Shown here: in pieces, positions 11,490-21,660 of the stretch
Position numbering within the stretch: position 1 is the stretch's first letter
Layout of the letters: each line of letters begins with the position of its first letter
Source of the DNA: Brachyhypopomus gauderio
Taxonomy: Eukaryota > Chordata > Actinopteri > Gymnotiformes > Hypopomidae
DNA length: 64,000 nucleotides
Reading direction: 5' to 3'
NCBI RefSeq assembly: GCF_052324685.1
Contig: NW_027506977.1
Span: 248,001 to 312,000 of the forward strand
Position numbers and translations under genes: made by a program
Notes under the pieces: generated by a model
Seen by the model: only the letters and a program-made list of their open reading frames with translations
Database searches by the model: none
What the model was told of the DNA's origin: nothing

Positions 11490-12383
11490 AATTGTTTCAC
11501 TGCAAAACGAGCAAGTTCAATCAGCAGAGGAATGATTCTCTGAAGCTAAATAAGATTTAAACCAGGAAATTTGCTGTTTTCACATCTATCTAGTATGAAT
11601 GAATTATTTTGATCAGCATTGCTATGTTAAGGCCTAAACCCTGACTGAAAGATTTCCTTTAACTGGTTCTGAATCAGGTATTCATGAGCTTAGTTGTTAA
11701 GCTAAAACTTTCTCAGATCTTTGAAATAAATGGCCTGTCAAGTTCAGTTTTGATAAGTGGTAGGATTACTGCTCATTTGAATGACTTGGATACATAGCAA
11801 ATGTTCAGGGAAGAGTTTTTTATTTATTTAGTAAAGGATCAATTGCTATAGGGAGAATTGTTTTTGAGAAAGTGTGTAGGCAACAAATCTGGTAAGCAGG
11901 ATGAGAGATGAGCCCTTCAATTTAAAATGATGTGTCCTTGGTGTCATTTCCAACATACAGTAGATTCACCATAGACACCAGTGATCGAATCCTGATACGC
12001 AACAAAATTCGCATGAAGCAACTGTACAGGGAAGCCTTGGTTCAATACGATCTATATAATGCACAACACATAATTATTATTTTTTGCAAAACGAGTTTTG
12101 TTTTTACAGTGAACAGCATTTGCTTTTGTGGACAATAAATATTGTCTTTATAGAGGTTTTGTGAATTGGGTTTTGATAAAGAAGGAAGACAACAAAAAAC
12201 GAAGAACACAATTAATAACATTCCTAACCATTCATAAATGACCCATTGAATCAGAGATGTCAGGAGCAATAGTTGGTTTTACAGAACCACTGTAGAAAGA
12301 TTAAGAATGAAATGAAAATTGAAGAATGAAAATTATTTTGTAATATTATCACTGTTCGTATGTTTTGTTTGTGTCCATGTCAG
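11490..12383. other. DNA downstream of H3, no confirmed gene
   Basis: The sequence is shared with the right arm (53470-54330). A 68-codon open frame at 11932-12138 (containing DTSDRILIRNKIRMKQLYRE) is largely preserved in both arms and might be an exon of the same unknown gene as the frame at 12384, but neither its function nor its expression can be inferred. Confidence 0.4.
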
Positions 12384-12565
12384 CAAATGTGTACATGAAA
12401 TCTGAGAAACCAAGATATGACAGAAAACAAATTATGAAAAGTTATCCACAAGATAGCAGACAGCTGAACTCTTACAATAACAGTAAATCCATTAGAATAA
12501 TACTGGGAGGCCTTCTCATTTGTTTACCCATCACCTTCTGTATTGTGTTCTGTACTTTGAATTGA
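12384..12565 (+). pseudogene. Possible exon of an unknown small membrane protein, left copy
   Basis: I do not recognise the family. A pyrimidine/T-rich tract ending CAG at 12381-12383 would serve as a splice acceptor. The frame then reads a polar stretch (KSEKPRYDRKQIMKSYPQDS) followed by a hydrophobic segment (IRIILGGLLICLPITFCIVF). In this left copy about 30-40 bp of extra sequence after CIVF ends the frame at 12565. The right-arm copy continues the hydrophobic run to a basic KKK end. It may be a fragment of a host gene captured with the histone array, or a chance frame. Confidence 0.3.
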
Positions 12566-12998
12566 TGTTGTGTTTGAAAACTGCTAACATTATTGCCTTA
12601 TTATTCTTCATTCTATGTAAAAAAAAAATCTAAAGAACATTTTGAAGTTCTATTTAAAAAATAAGGAGTAAAGGATTTTATATGCTGTGATTCTATAAGT
12701 TATGGAGGGCTGTACAAAGAATTTACAACTAATGAAATGTAACAAATGGAAATCATGTCAATGTGGGCAATGGACATTACAACATAATAGTGTGCAAGAT
12801 GATTTGATGTGCTTGTAGGCTAGAGCAGAGCCTATAGTCAAATATATATTATATATGTCACATAGCCTAAGCATATTAACACAAGGCTAATGGGGGTGTG
12901 TTCAGCATGTACCCACCTTTAAAGTACCCAGGAAGGAGAAGATGGAAATATTTATTGTACATGGACCATAAGATTTAAATACCTTTCAGTGAAAAGTG
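12566..12998. other. AT-rich DNA between the candidate exon and H2B relic
   Basis: No gene is seen. Contains a TATATATTATATATG tract at about 12841-12860. It is matched by the right arm (52860-53220). Confidence 0.6.
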
Positions 12999-13003
12999 TG
13001 GGT

Positions 13004-13057
13004 GGCTCTTAAAAGAGCCTTTGGGTTGGTTAAGTTGCACTATTCGGCCATTTACTT
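13004..13057 (-). pseudogene. Orphan H2B 3' end (last codon, UTR, stem-loop)
   Basis: On the minus strand this reads AAGTAAATGGCCGAATAGTG, then the H2B 3' UTR and a perfect stem-loop (13004-13019). It matches the H2B gene from its final lysine codon onward, and no H2B coding sequence precedes it. Its orientation is opposite to the five genes of this arm. The right arm carries the same relic. Confidence 0.9.
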
Positions 13058-13059
13058 GT

Positions 13060-13330
13060 TTTATTCAGGAGTGTTTGTGTAAATTAGTGTACTAGAACAA
13101 ACTTATTTAACAATATGTATGCTTAATGAACACTCTAATACAATGTACCTGTGTAAAGAATAATAATAAGCAATGTCAATGTGTGTGTGTGTGTATGTGT
13201 ATGTGTGTGTGTTTGTGTGTGTGTGTGTGTTTGTGTGTGTGTGTTTTTGTCTGTGTGTTTTTGTGTGTGTGTATGTGTGTGTGTGTATAAGTGTATGAGA
13301 GTGTTGTGTGTGTTTGGTATCATAGTTTGA
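13060..13330. repeat. TG-rich repeat with duplicated pogo-like flank
   Basis: The piece AAATTAGTGTACTAGAACAA to AGCAATGTCAATG (13080-13180) duplicates 13910-14030, and an imperfect TG tract follows to about 13315. It is probably a second partial copy of the pogo-like repeat. Confidence 0.6.
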
Positions 13331-13479
13331 ACATGGAAATTTTCATTTTTATGAAAAACGATCCTAATTGAACCATTACCTGTTACAAGTAAGGAACACC
13401 ATTGCACTAAATATTGATAGAATAATTAGTAATGTAGTTAGTAATTAAATATTCACACTGTTTGTTAGGATTTTTTTGG

Positions 13480-14024
13480 TTTCAGACATCTTTTGAACAA
13501 TTAAACATGCACCAGGGTTAAAGTGACCCTAAACAGTACGGCTGTTTTACAAGGATGCACATAATAGGAGGGTTAAGCTAGAGTTCTCAAACTTTTATAC
13601 AAAGTACACACATGTGTTTACTACAAATGGCACCAAATGGCAACTCAATTCAAATAGCACTGGCCTCGTGAGTTGAATACATTGTGTTCCTTTGTTACAA
13701 TCTACCCCACTACCAGGGTAGGTTACAACACATGCTGGGGTAAATTGTAACAATTAGACAAAACAAGCAACAACAGAGGCCACACCATGCAATATGCTTC
13801 AAAAAGAGGTTTTTGAAATAAAATAATGAAAGAACAATCCAGAACAATGTCTCTCTCTCTCTCTGTGACTGACCATAACTCATATCCACTTGGTTTTATT
13901 CAAGTGTGTGTGTAAATTAGTGTAATAGAACAAACTTATTTAACAATATAGGTTCATTATGCTTAATGAACACTCTAATACATTGTACCTGTGTAAAGAA
14001 CATGGAGGTCAAATAATAAGCAAT

Positions 14025-14117
<93 letters not shown>

Positions 14118-14690
14118 ATCACAGATACTATGTGCCTTCACAACTGATCTGACTGACTTGCCCTTCTTTGTGACCTCATAAGATGTTTTTTTTTTTTACA
14201 TTTGCAGGCTCACCACTGTTAGTCTTTCTTTTTCACTGCCTAGGCATTCTGTAAAATTATTAAAATCAAGAATGTTTTTTTAGTAAGGTGAAAGAACACT
14301 TTAAAAAGCTGTGTTACAACACACCCCACCCCTGTCTGCCATTGTTTAGCTAACTGTATTAGCAAGGTGATTTGAAATTAACAGGGCAAAAATGCATCAA
14401 AATTTACCTGAGAAACTAGTTTAATGTAATAGAAGTCACATCGTTTTTTTCTGCAATAGTATAAGTACTAAACAAAAAAATAAAGTCTTGATTCAGAAAT
14501 TTACTTTCTTACCTCGAAATCAGTTTTTTCTAAATGGAATCTGCATGTGCCCGTTTCCATCCTTGATAGTCACCATATGGGATCAGGGAGGAATTGGGTA
14601 AATACCGGAATGATCATATGACTCATATCTGATCCATGATCGGTGGAATTCATGGTGTTACAACTCTCCACCTGTAGTATATTAAATATA
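13480..14690 (-). mobile_element. Degenerate pogo-like element, rearranged copy
   Basis: On the minus strand this resembles 5540-6521, with the GTTGTAACA terminal motif and a psq-HTH-like frame containing KKGKSVRSVVKAHSICD (about 14130-14250). It is split by a long TG microsatellite. The corresponding right-arm segment is shorter, missing about 350 bp. Confidence 0.45.
14031..14114. repeat. (GT)42 microsatellite
   Basis: A perfect 84-bp GT run. The right-arm counterpart (about 51599-51620) is only about 11 units long. Confidence 0.95.
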
Positions 14691-14780
14691 CTCTCACACT
14701 ATTTCTCACACGTCAACATACAGGTGTATTTGAACACACACGCACATATACTCAAGCTGAGATAGTGAAAAAGAAAACGT

Positions 14781-15050
14781 AGTCATGGCCTGGTGATAGG
14801 GAACTGGTCTTGTGACTGGAGGGTCGTGGGTTCGATTCCCATACCTGAGGCCATGACTGAGGTGCCCTTGAGCAAGGCACCTAACCCCAACTGCTCCCCG
14901 GGCGCCGGGCTAGGGCTGCCCACCGCTCTGGGCACGTGTGATCCACAGCCCCCTAATAATCACTAGTGTGTGTGTTCTAACTGCACAGATGGGTTAAAAG
15001 CGGAGGACAAATTTCGATTGGGGTGTAAAAATCACAATTGACAAAATATG
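14781..15050 (+). mobile_element. tRNA-derived SINE (V-SINE/HE1-like core)
   Basis: The head contains an RNA polymerase III box B (GGTTCGATTCC, 14831-14841) in a tRNA-like context. The central part has GCCCTTGAGCAAGGCACCTA and CAACTGCTCCCCGGGCGCC, a core shared by widespread fish SINEs. The element runs on to a GGAGGACAAATTTCG tail. It appears full length here; the right arm has the same SINE truncated. Confidence 0.82.
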
Positions 15051-15420
15051 GCACATTTCACATTTTTTTCATTTCACCACTCTTGAAAAGCCAATATTCA
15101 ATTTTGATCTAAACGCCACATCCGCCGTGTAATACTGCCCTGCTTTCTCTCTTTCTTTCCAAAATGCAACAAACGCCAATCCTGATTTCCCGCAGAACGC
15201 CACATCTCCACTCATCCAATCACAGCGCACCACCACATATGGAAACATCATAGACGCGACCTGTTGAGCCGCCCGGCATTTCTTGTAGCCTACTTTGTTA
15301 AAATATATCTCGTTTTTCACTCTCAAAGTCTGCTAAAATGAACGGTTTTGATGGTATAGAGGAGCCTGTTCGTATAGCAGCTATACTATTTATGTTAATA
15401 GTTATACTATTTTACTATTT
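15051..15420. other. Unassigned DNA beyond the inversion arm
   Basis: AACGCCACATC occurs twice (about 15111 and 15195), suggesting a decayed repeat. No gene is recognised. Confidence 0.4.
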
Positions 15421-15425
15421 ATGTC

Positions 15426-15737
15426 TGTAACGGGTGCGAGGGAGTCGAGGATGCAAAGACGAGGTGCATTCAAAGGCTACGTGTATTGAGCTTGACGATG
15501 GACACACTCACGGCGTCTTGAAACAGGTGTCAATCACACTGAACAGTAAACGCTCACGGCGCATCATAACACCAGTAGAATACACTAAACAGTACACGCT
15601 CACGGCGTGCTGACACGGTTTAACACACACACAACGAATGTCACGTTAAAGACGAGCACCAAACGATACAAACACACACTATATACACGTAGCCTAACAA
15701 GCACCGCGTGAAACACATTAGTCTAACGAGACAAGTG

Positions 15738-15780
<43 letters not shown>

Positions 15781-15848
15781 GTACATACAAAGACACGGAG
15801 AACATTAACACACGCTCGAAGGGAGGGGTTCGGGGCTGTAGCGTGACA
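15426..15848. mobile_element. Solo LTR with 5-bp target duplication
   Basis: A 423-bp unit begins TGTAACGGG and ends CGTGACA, with identical ATGTC flanks at 15421-15425 and 15849-15853. This is the footprint of an LTR retrotransposon (Ty3-like by 5-bp duplication, tentative) reduced to one LTR. A (CA) run lies inside at about 15739-15776. It is a fossil with no interior. Confidence 0.72.
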
Positions 15849-15853
15849 ATGTC

Positions 15854-16261
15854 TTGTTCGTTAATGAAATGTTTTGAAATTTGTGTTTTTAGGCCCAAGG
15901 GTCAAACTATTATATTAAGATGTACAATTTACAGTTATTTATTATTGTATTTTGCACATTTTCAGTAAAAAAAAATGTTCTATTGATGCCAAAGGATATA
16001 CAAGACATTTTGAAAAAAACATGGCATGGATTTATTGCGTTTTTGCGAAAAAACGAATTGTTTTTTTTAAATAAATCTTTAAATATTAAAATCTTGATTT
16101 GATTTGTTTGTGTTTTTTAACCTTAGTATGGTATTTGATAGTTTGAAACAGAAAACAGTGGTTTTTAGCCTACCACTTTCTTGCTAAAGAAAACACATTT
16201 TTACTCAAATTGATCAAAATGGATTTATAGCGTTTTGGAACCAAATTCTTCATACATGAAG
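15854..16261. other. AT-rich DNA, nothing recognised
   Basis: Low-complexity A/T runs and no supported gene or element. Confidence 0.5.
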
Positions 16262-16968
16262 AATGACTCACACTGTAGTTTTTTCCCGTTTGTGATGTCA
16301 CATAAGGCCTGACTCACACTGTAGTTCTGTCCCATTTGTGATGTCACGTAAGGCCTGACACACTGTAGTTCTGTCCTGTTTGTAATGTCACATATTGCCT
16401 GACTCATACTGTAGTTCTGTCCCATTTGTGATGTCACGTAAGGCCTGACTCACACTGTAGTTCTGTCCTGTTTGTGATGTCACATAAGGCCTGACTCACA
16501 CTGTAGTTCTGTCCTGTTTGTGATGTCACATAAGGCCTGACTCACACTGTAGTTCTGTCCTGTTTGTGATGTCACATAAAGCCTGACACACTGTAGTTCT
16601 GTCCCGTTTGTGATGTCACATAAGGCCTGACACACTGTAGTTCTGTCCTGTTTGTCATGTCACATAATGCCTGACTCACACTGTAGTTCTGTCCCGTTTG
16701 TGATGTCACGTAAGGCCTGACACACTGTAGTTCTGTCCTGTTTGTGATGTCACATAAGGCCTGACTCACACTGTAGTTCTGTCCTGTTTGTGATGTCACA
16801 TAAGGCCTGACTCACACTGTAGTTCTGTCCCGTTTGTGATGTCACATAAGGCCTGACACACTGTAGTTCTGTCCCGTTTGTGATGTCACATAAGGCCTGA
16901 CACACTGTAGTTCTGTCCTGTTTGTGATGTCACATAAGGCCTGACTCACACTGTATTTCTGTCCTGTT
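16262..16968. repeat. Minisatellite, 16 units of 43-46 bp
   Basis: Sixteen copies of a unit reading CACTGTAGTTCTGTCC(C/T)GTTTGTGATGTCACATAAGGCCTGA(CT)CA. Many units carry TGACTCA, a perfect AP-1 word, and most carry TGATGTCA, one base from a CRE. Units with GACACACTG lack the AP-1 word. The small open frames across it (for instance on minus, 16572-16799) are periodic artefacts. Confidence 0.95.
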
Positions 16969-17010
16969 TGTATCGAAGGCCGTTTTAACATAAAATGGGC
17001 TTCACCCCAC

Positions 17011-17600
17011 TTACATTCGAGATATCTGTAACTACATTACAGATATCTGTATATTTAATTTAAGATATCTCTAATTATATTTTAACTAGGCAAAATGTCA
17101 ATTTGAGATATCTCCAATTACATTCTGACTAAATTACGTCATATTCACCGTTGATTTGTATGGAGGCTCAAGTTCAAGATATCTGCAATTAATTACTGAC
17201 TAGTCAATTAAATTATGACTAGTCAAAAAGTCAATTACAGATATCTCGTTTTTTGTTCTGACTCATTATTCTAATTAAAGATATCTTAAACATACTCATT
17301 ATTTAAGATATCTTAAACATATTTTTAGATATCTTAAACTAAGATTTGACTAGTGCAAATTAAATATCAGATATCTTGAAAGTAAGTAATGACTAGGCAT
17401 AACAAAGTTAGAGATATCCAGAACTGTATTTTTGACTAGTCAAAAGTCATTTAAAAATGTCTACAAATAAATTGCAGATATCTTGAATATTTTTTATCTA
17501 GATGTTTTTTTTTTATTCCTGTTATCTTGAATAATTATTCTGACTAGTCGGAATGTGTTTGTAGATATCTTCAATAATCATTTTGTCTAGTCAATACGTC
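17011..17600. repeat. Array of AGATATCT and TGACTAGTCA palindromes
   Basis: The 8-bp palindrome AGATATCT recurs at 17020, 17041, 17063, 17106, 17177, 17239 and onward to about 17565. It alternates with the 10-bp palindrome TGACTAGTCA (17197, 17216 and later) or shorter forms. Linking sequence is AT-rich and not conserved. More units appear at about 18460-18515 beyond a transposon insertion. No family can be named with confidence. Confidence 0.75.
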
Positions 17601-17655
17601 CCAGATTTACGTAGCATTTTGGCGCCAAACTTGGCACTCTTTGTATTTGCTAATA

Positions 17656-18225
17656 TAGGGTGACCAGATTTGGGTTTCTGAAAAGGAGGACACCTTTTTT
17701 GCCGGGGTCATCGGTGTATCTGTGTTTGATATGACACAAATGACATGGTGTCTGTGTAAAAATTGCATTTATTGAACACCACAAAACAACATAGTACCTG
17801 CCGTACACATCAAGCACTCTGCCTCATATGGTTCACGACCCTGGCGGAAGCACAGGAATTTTTTTCTTTAACTCCTCCGTAAACGTTCACTTTAGTTTCG
17901 GCATTGCCGTAGAACCGGCGGACACACGTGCTTTCGCTTGTAAACACTCGGGGGTAGACTGACAGGCCCACACTTTCTTCTTCACACACACACAATATAA
18001 AGTAGATAGATTTGAGGAGAAATACGTGACTAATTTGCGATACAGAAAAACCTGGAATTAAGTGGAATGGAACGGAGTGGCAATTCTAATCACAATGCAC
18101 TGTACATGTATTATGATTGAGTCAGTCGAACAAAACCCTGGACGATTTTGAAATTCCCCCCGGACATTTATTTAGGTCTCAAAAGTAGGACATGTCCGGG
18201 AAAAAGAGGACATCTGGTCACTCTA
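17656..18225. mobile_element. Non-autonomous DNA transposon (hAT-like)
   Basis: Ends TAGGGTGACCAGAT and ATCTGGTCACTCTA are inverted repeats. GCTAAT flanks both sides (17649-17654, 18226-18231), consistent with a partly decayed 8-bp duplication. The 570-bp interior has no transposase frame. It splits the palindrome array. Confidence 0.65.
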
Positions 18226-18568
18226 GCTAATCAGTGGTCTGTATGCGATGTCAGGACAGTCGAACTCGCATTCTCGCGTTTTTAACACTATTTTTAGTGC
18301 CGCATAATCCATACTGTTGAGCTCTTTCAAGATTGTGGCATTTTCTGTCAATTTTTTCAAGAACAGCTAACGCCATTTTACCCACCCAAAATTCCGCAGG
18401 CAGCAGTTTCGACGACTCGGCAACATCGCAAAAGGGGCGTAATGCACGTACTTCTTTAATTCAGATATCTAAAAATGTCATTTTGACTAGTCATAATTAC
18501 GTTAGAGATATCTTGAATAAGAATTACGGATGTGTGACTCATAAAATGACGAATCCAGTGACGTCATC
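18226..18568. other. Continuation of the palindrome array
   Basis: CAGATATCTAAAA, TTGACTAGTCATAA and GAGATATCTTGAA at about 18463-18515 continue the array of 17011-17600. No gene is seen. Confidence 0.55.
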
Positions 18569-18990
18569 TTAAAAGCACTTGAGACGAAAAAGTCAAAAAG
18601 GCGGCTCTCACAGATGTGTTGGCCTGGTCAAGATGATAGTGAGCCTGATCACAGGATGATCCACTCCAGCCTTCTGCTGGTAAGCAAACTTCAGGGGGTC
18701 CAGGAAAGGGCTGACTTGAGGTCTGAGATGTGTCAGAACAAGTCTTTCAAGGACCTTCATGACATGAGATGTGAGAGCCACTGGTCTGTAGTCATTGGGA
18801 GTGGAAGTCTGAGACTTTTTTTGCAACAGGAACCAGACATGATGATTTCCCCAACACCTGCTGGAGGATCTCACACAGCTGAGAGGCACAGACCTTCAGG
18901 ACTCTTGGGACAATTCCATGAGGGCCTGCAGCTTTTCCTGGCTTCAGCTTCTCCAACTGCCTCTTCACCTGGTAGGCGGTCACCTCCAAA
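18569..18990 (-). mobile_element. Rex1-like LINE fragment (reverse transcriptase N-part)
   Basis: On minus the frames read [17 protein letters not shown] and [20 protein letters not shown], reverse-transcriptase motifs of a jockey/CR1-group LINE, probably Rex1. It is closely related to 33245-33405 plus 34832-35080. It keeps GGGGGTCCAGGAAAGGGCTG uninterrupted near 18692-18711, the site where the longer copy carries a hAT element. Confidence 0.8.
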
Positions 18991-20478
18991 GGTGGTCATT
19001 GACTACAAACGGGCACTCGCTAAAGCACGCTCAGCAAACCTAGCCTCACTGATAGAGAAAAATAAAAACAATCCTAGATTTCTTTTTAATACTATTTCCA
19101 AACTTACAAAAAATCAAGCAGGCGCAGAACCTCAGATTCCAGTAAACCTCACTAGTAATGTATTTATAGATTTTTTTGATAATAAAATAGAGAATATTAG
19201 ACAAAATATAAAACCTTTTATTAGTAATACAACTGGTATGTCATCTGGTTTGGTTGACATCGATTTAAATCGCATACTGGGAGAAAAACTTGATGCTTTT
19301 CATCCACTCCCACAATCAGAATTAGAAAAAAAAAATTCTTCCTTAAATTGTGCTACCTGCACACTAGACTCGGTTCCATCAAAGTTATTAAAAGAGGTAT
19401 TACCAGCGGTAACTGAACCTCTTCTAACTATAGTTAACTCATCCATTACAATAGGTCACATGCCCAAATCATGTAAATTAGCAGTTATTAAACCTCTGAT
19501 TAAGAAACCAAATCTTGATCCTACTGTACTATCTAATTATAGACCCATTTCAAACACATCATTTATATCTAAGATCATAGAAAAAACTGTTGCCCAGCAA
19601 TTATGCCTATATCTGCATAGGCATCACATATTTGAAAAGTTCCAATCTGGTTTTAGGCCCCATCACAGTACTGAAACAGCATTAGTTAAAGTAACAAATG
19701 ACCTCCTCCTTGCTTCAGATCAAGGTTATGTATCGCTGTTAGTGCTTCTTGATCTTAGTGCAGCTTTCGACACAATTGATCATAGGATCTTGCTAGAAAG
19801 GTTAGAACGCTGGGTTGGAGTCTCAGGCACAGCCCTTTCATGGTTTCAGTCTTACTTAACAAATCGCTATCAGTTTGTAGAGCTCAATAATATTTCATCC
19901 AAACGTACAATGGTTAAATATGGGGTCTCGCAAGGCTCCATCTTAGGACCACTATTATTTACATTATATATGCTACCATTGGGCACAGTTATAAACAAAC
20001 ATGGTGTCAATTTTCACTGCTTTGCGGATGACACTCAACTTTACATATCAGCCAAACCCGATGACAAACTCAGTTTAGGAAAAATTGAGGCCTGTGTAAG
20101 AGATATTAAATGCTGGATGTCTCTAAACTTCCTACAATTAAATGAGGACAAAACAGAAGTTCTCCTTGTGGGCCCTAAGGCCGCAAGACAGAAAATTCCA
20201 AATTTAATGCTTAATCTTGCAGACTATCCCATTACACCTGGCACAGTAGCCAAAAACCTAGGCATCATACTCGACTCTGACCTATCATTTGATAAATATA
20301 TAGATAATACTACTAGGATAGCTTTTCTACATCTCCGCAACATTGCCAAATTAAGAAATGCATTATCACAGGATGATGCAGAAAAATTGGTGCACGCCTT
20401 TGTTAGCTCTAGACTAGACTACTGCAATTCACTACTGTCAGGATGTTCAAATAGGAATCTAAATAAACTTCAAATAGT
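18991..20478 (+). mobile_element. L2-like LINE, ORF2 part before ERV insertion
   Basis: The frame encodes the reverse-transcriptase domain of an L2-type [24 protein letters not shown], the SAAFDTIDH box, [14 protein letters not shown], and the catalytic FADD at 20021-20032. The frame is open throughout, but the 5' part with the endonuclease is missing, so it is truncated. The 643-codon open frame that begins at 18614 is not one protein: its first about 125 codons read antisense Rex1 LINE sequence. The element resumes at 28493 after the inserted ERV. Confidence 0.9.
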
Positions 20479-21127
20479 TGTTGAGGGCTGTAAACTTCTA
20501 CCTACCACCTTAGCCCAGCGTGTTCGTTTGATGGGAAGGAGATAGCAAGAACAACCATACCAAAATTATAGCAATAACAAAAAAGGCCTTTATTAAAACA
20601 GAGATATCTCTGGGGATCTCACATTCTAACATTTTACATCAGAGACCCAACAAGTGTTTGAGCATGCCGTCTTTATATATGATTTCTCCGCCCCCAAACG
20701 CTTAGATCTTCTTCTATACCTTACATGGTGTTGTTCTTCAAGCAAACAATACTTCTCTTTCTTCTCTGCAATCCCAACATGGACATATGGTTCCTGTGTA
20801 TGGACTGATAGGCCGGCAAGAGGCCACCATTCATGAAGATGCTGTAAATTCATATTTCCCCAACGTCGGCACAATCAGGCCTACACCTTCTGCTTTTTAG
20901 GTCTCACTCTACAGTGTGGTTTGCTCAACATCCTCTCCCTAGGGTTCACCGCTCGGACACATCTTAGACAATGGTTACATTTTACTTCTACATGAAACAG
21001 TGGTTACATTTTACTTCTGTATTATGTTAAAAGAATAATGTTAAAAGAATACTGTATTATGTTAATATGTTAAGAGAATAAAAAAAGCATGTGTTAATTG
21101 CTAAGCAAAAAACTCCAAATCACAACA
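20479..21127 (-). repeat. ERV LTR (3' LTR in element orientation)
   Basis: 649 bp, beginning TGTTGAGGGC and ending AATCACAACA on the + strand. By eye it is identical to 27844-28492. Confidence 0.92.
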
Positions 21128-21419
21128 GACCCTCTCTTGATCTCTGAGAAAACAGAGATCACAAAATATCTTCCAATGTTACCCTCTCATCTGACTCCCC
21201 ATGATACAACAGTGACATCATAGCTGCTTGTCCCTGAGTATTCCTCTGTTCAATCACCGTGCTGATAAACCATCACACTAAGTTTCTTACGCATAGAATA
21301 CAACAACAATTTTAGTTACTATTAAGATAATAAAGGCCTTGACCCACCATGGACCCACATACACAGGGGGCAGTCCCCTGAATGTCCTGGTGAGACAACC
21401 ATTTTATGGCTTCTCATTC

Positions 21420-21660
21420 AAATCAAAATCAAATCAAATATATTTGTATAGTGCTTTTCACAACACATGTTGTCACAAATCGCTTTACAGGATTTACAAG
21501 GTTAACAATCATACGGGTCCAGATCCCTAGTGAGCAAGCCAAAGGCGACAGTGGCAAGGAAGAACTCCCTATGATGGTGGGGATTAGGAAGAAACCTTGG
21601 GAGGACCAAGACTCAAAAGGGAACCCATCCTCCATTGGGCGGCCCGTTAACATTCTGTTA
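21420..21660. mobile_element. Dispersed fish repeat nested in the ERV
   Basis: The phrases TTTGTATAGTGCTTTTCACA, AGGAAGAACTCCCTATGATG and AAACCTTGGGAGGACCAAGA are typical of a very common teleost interspersed repeat, probably a LINE 3' region. It is unrelated to retroviral sequence and so is probably nested. Confidence 0.55.

Noticed and set aside
13917-14147. Open frames of repeated His-Thr or Val-Cys
   Set aside because: They are translations of the GT/CA microsatellite.
14781-14860. A tRNA gene
   Set aside because: Box B is present, but the unit continues into a SINE core and recurs as a dispersed repeat; no credible cloverleaf was seen.
16262-16968. A CRISPR-like array
   Set aside because: Units are contiguous variants of one minisatellite with no unique spacers, and the genome is vertebrate.
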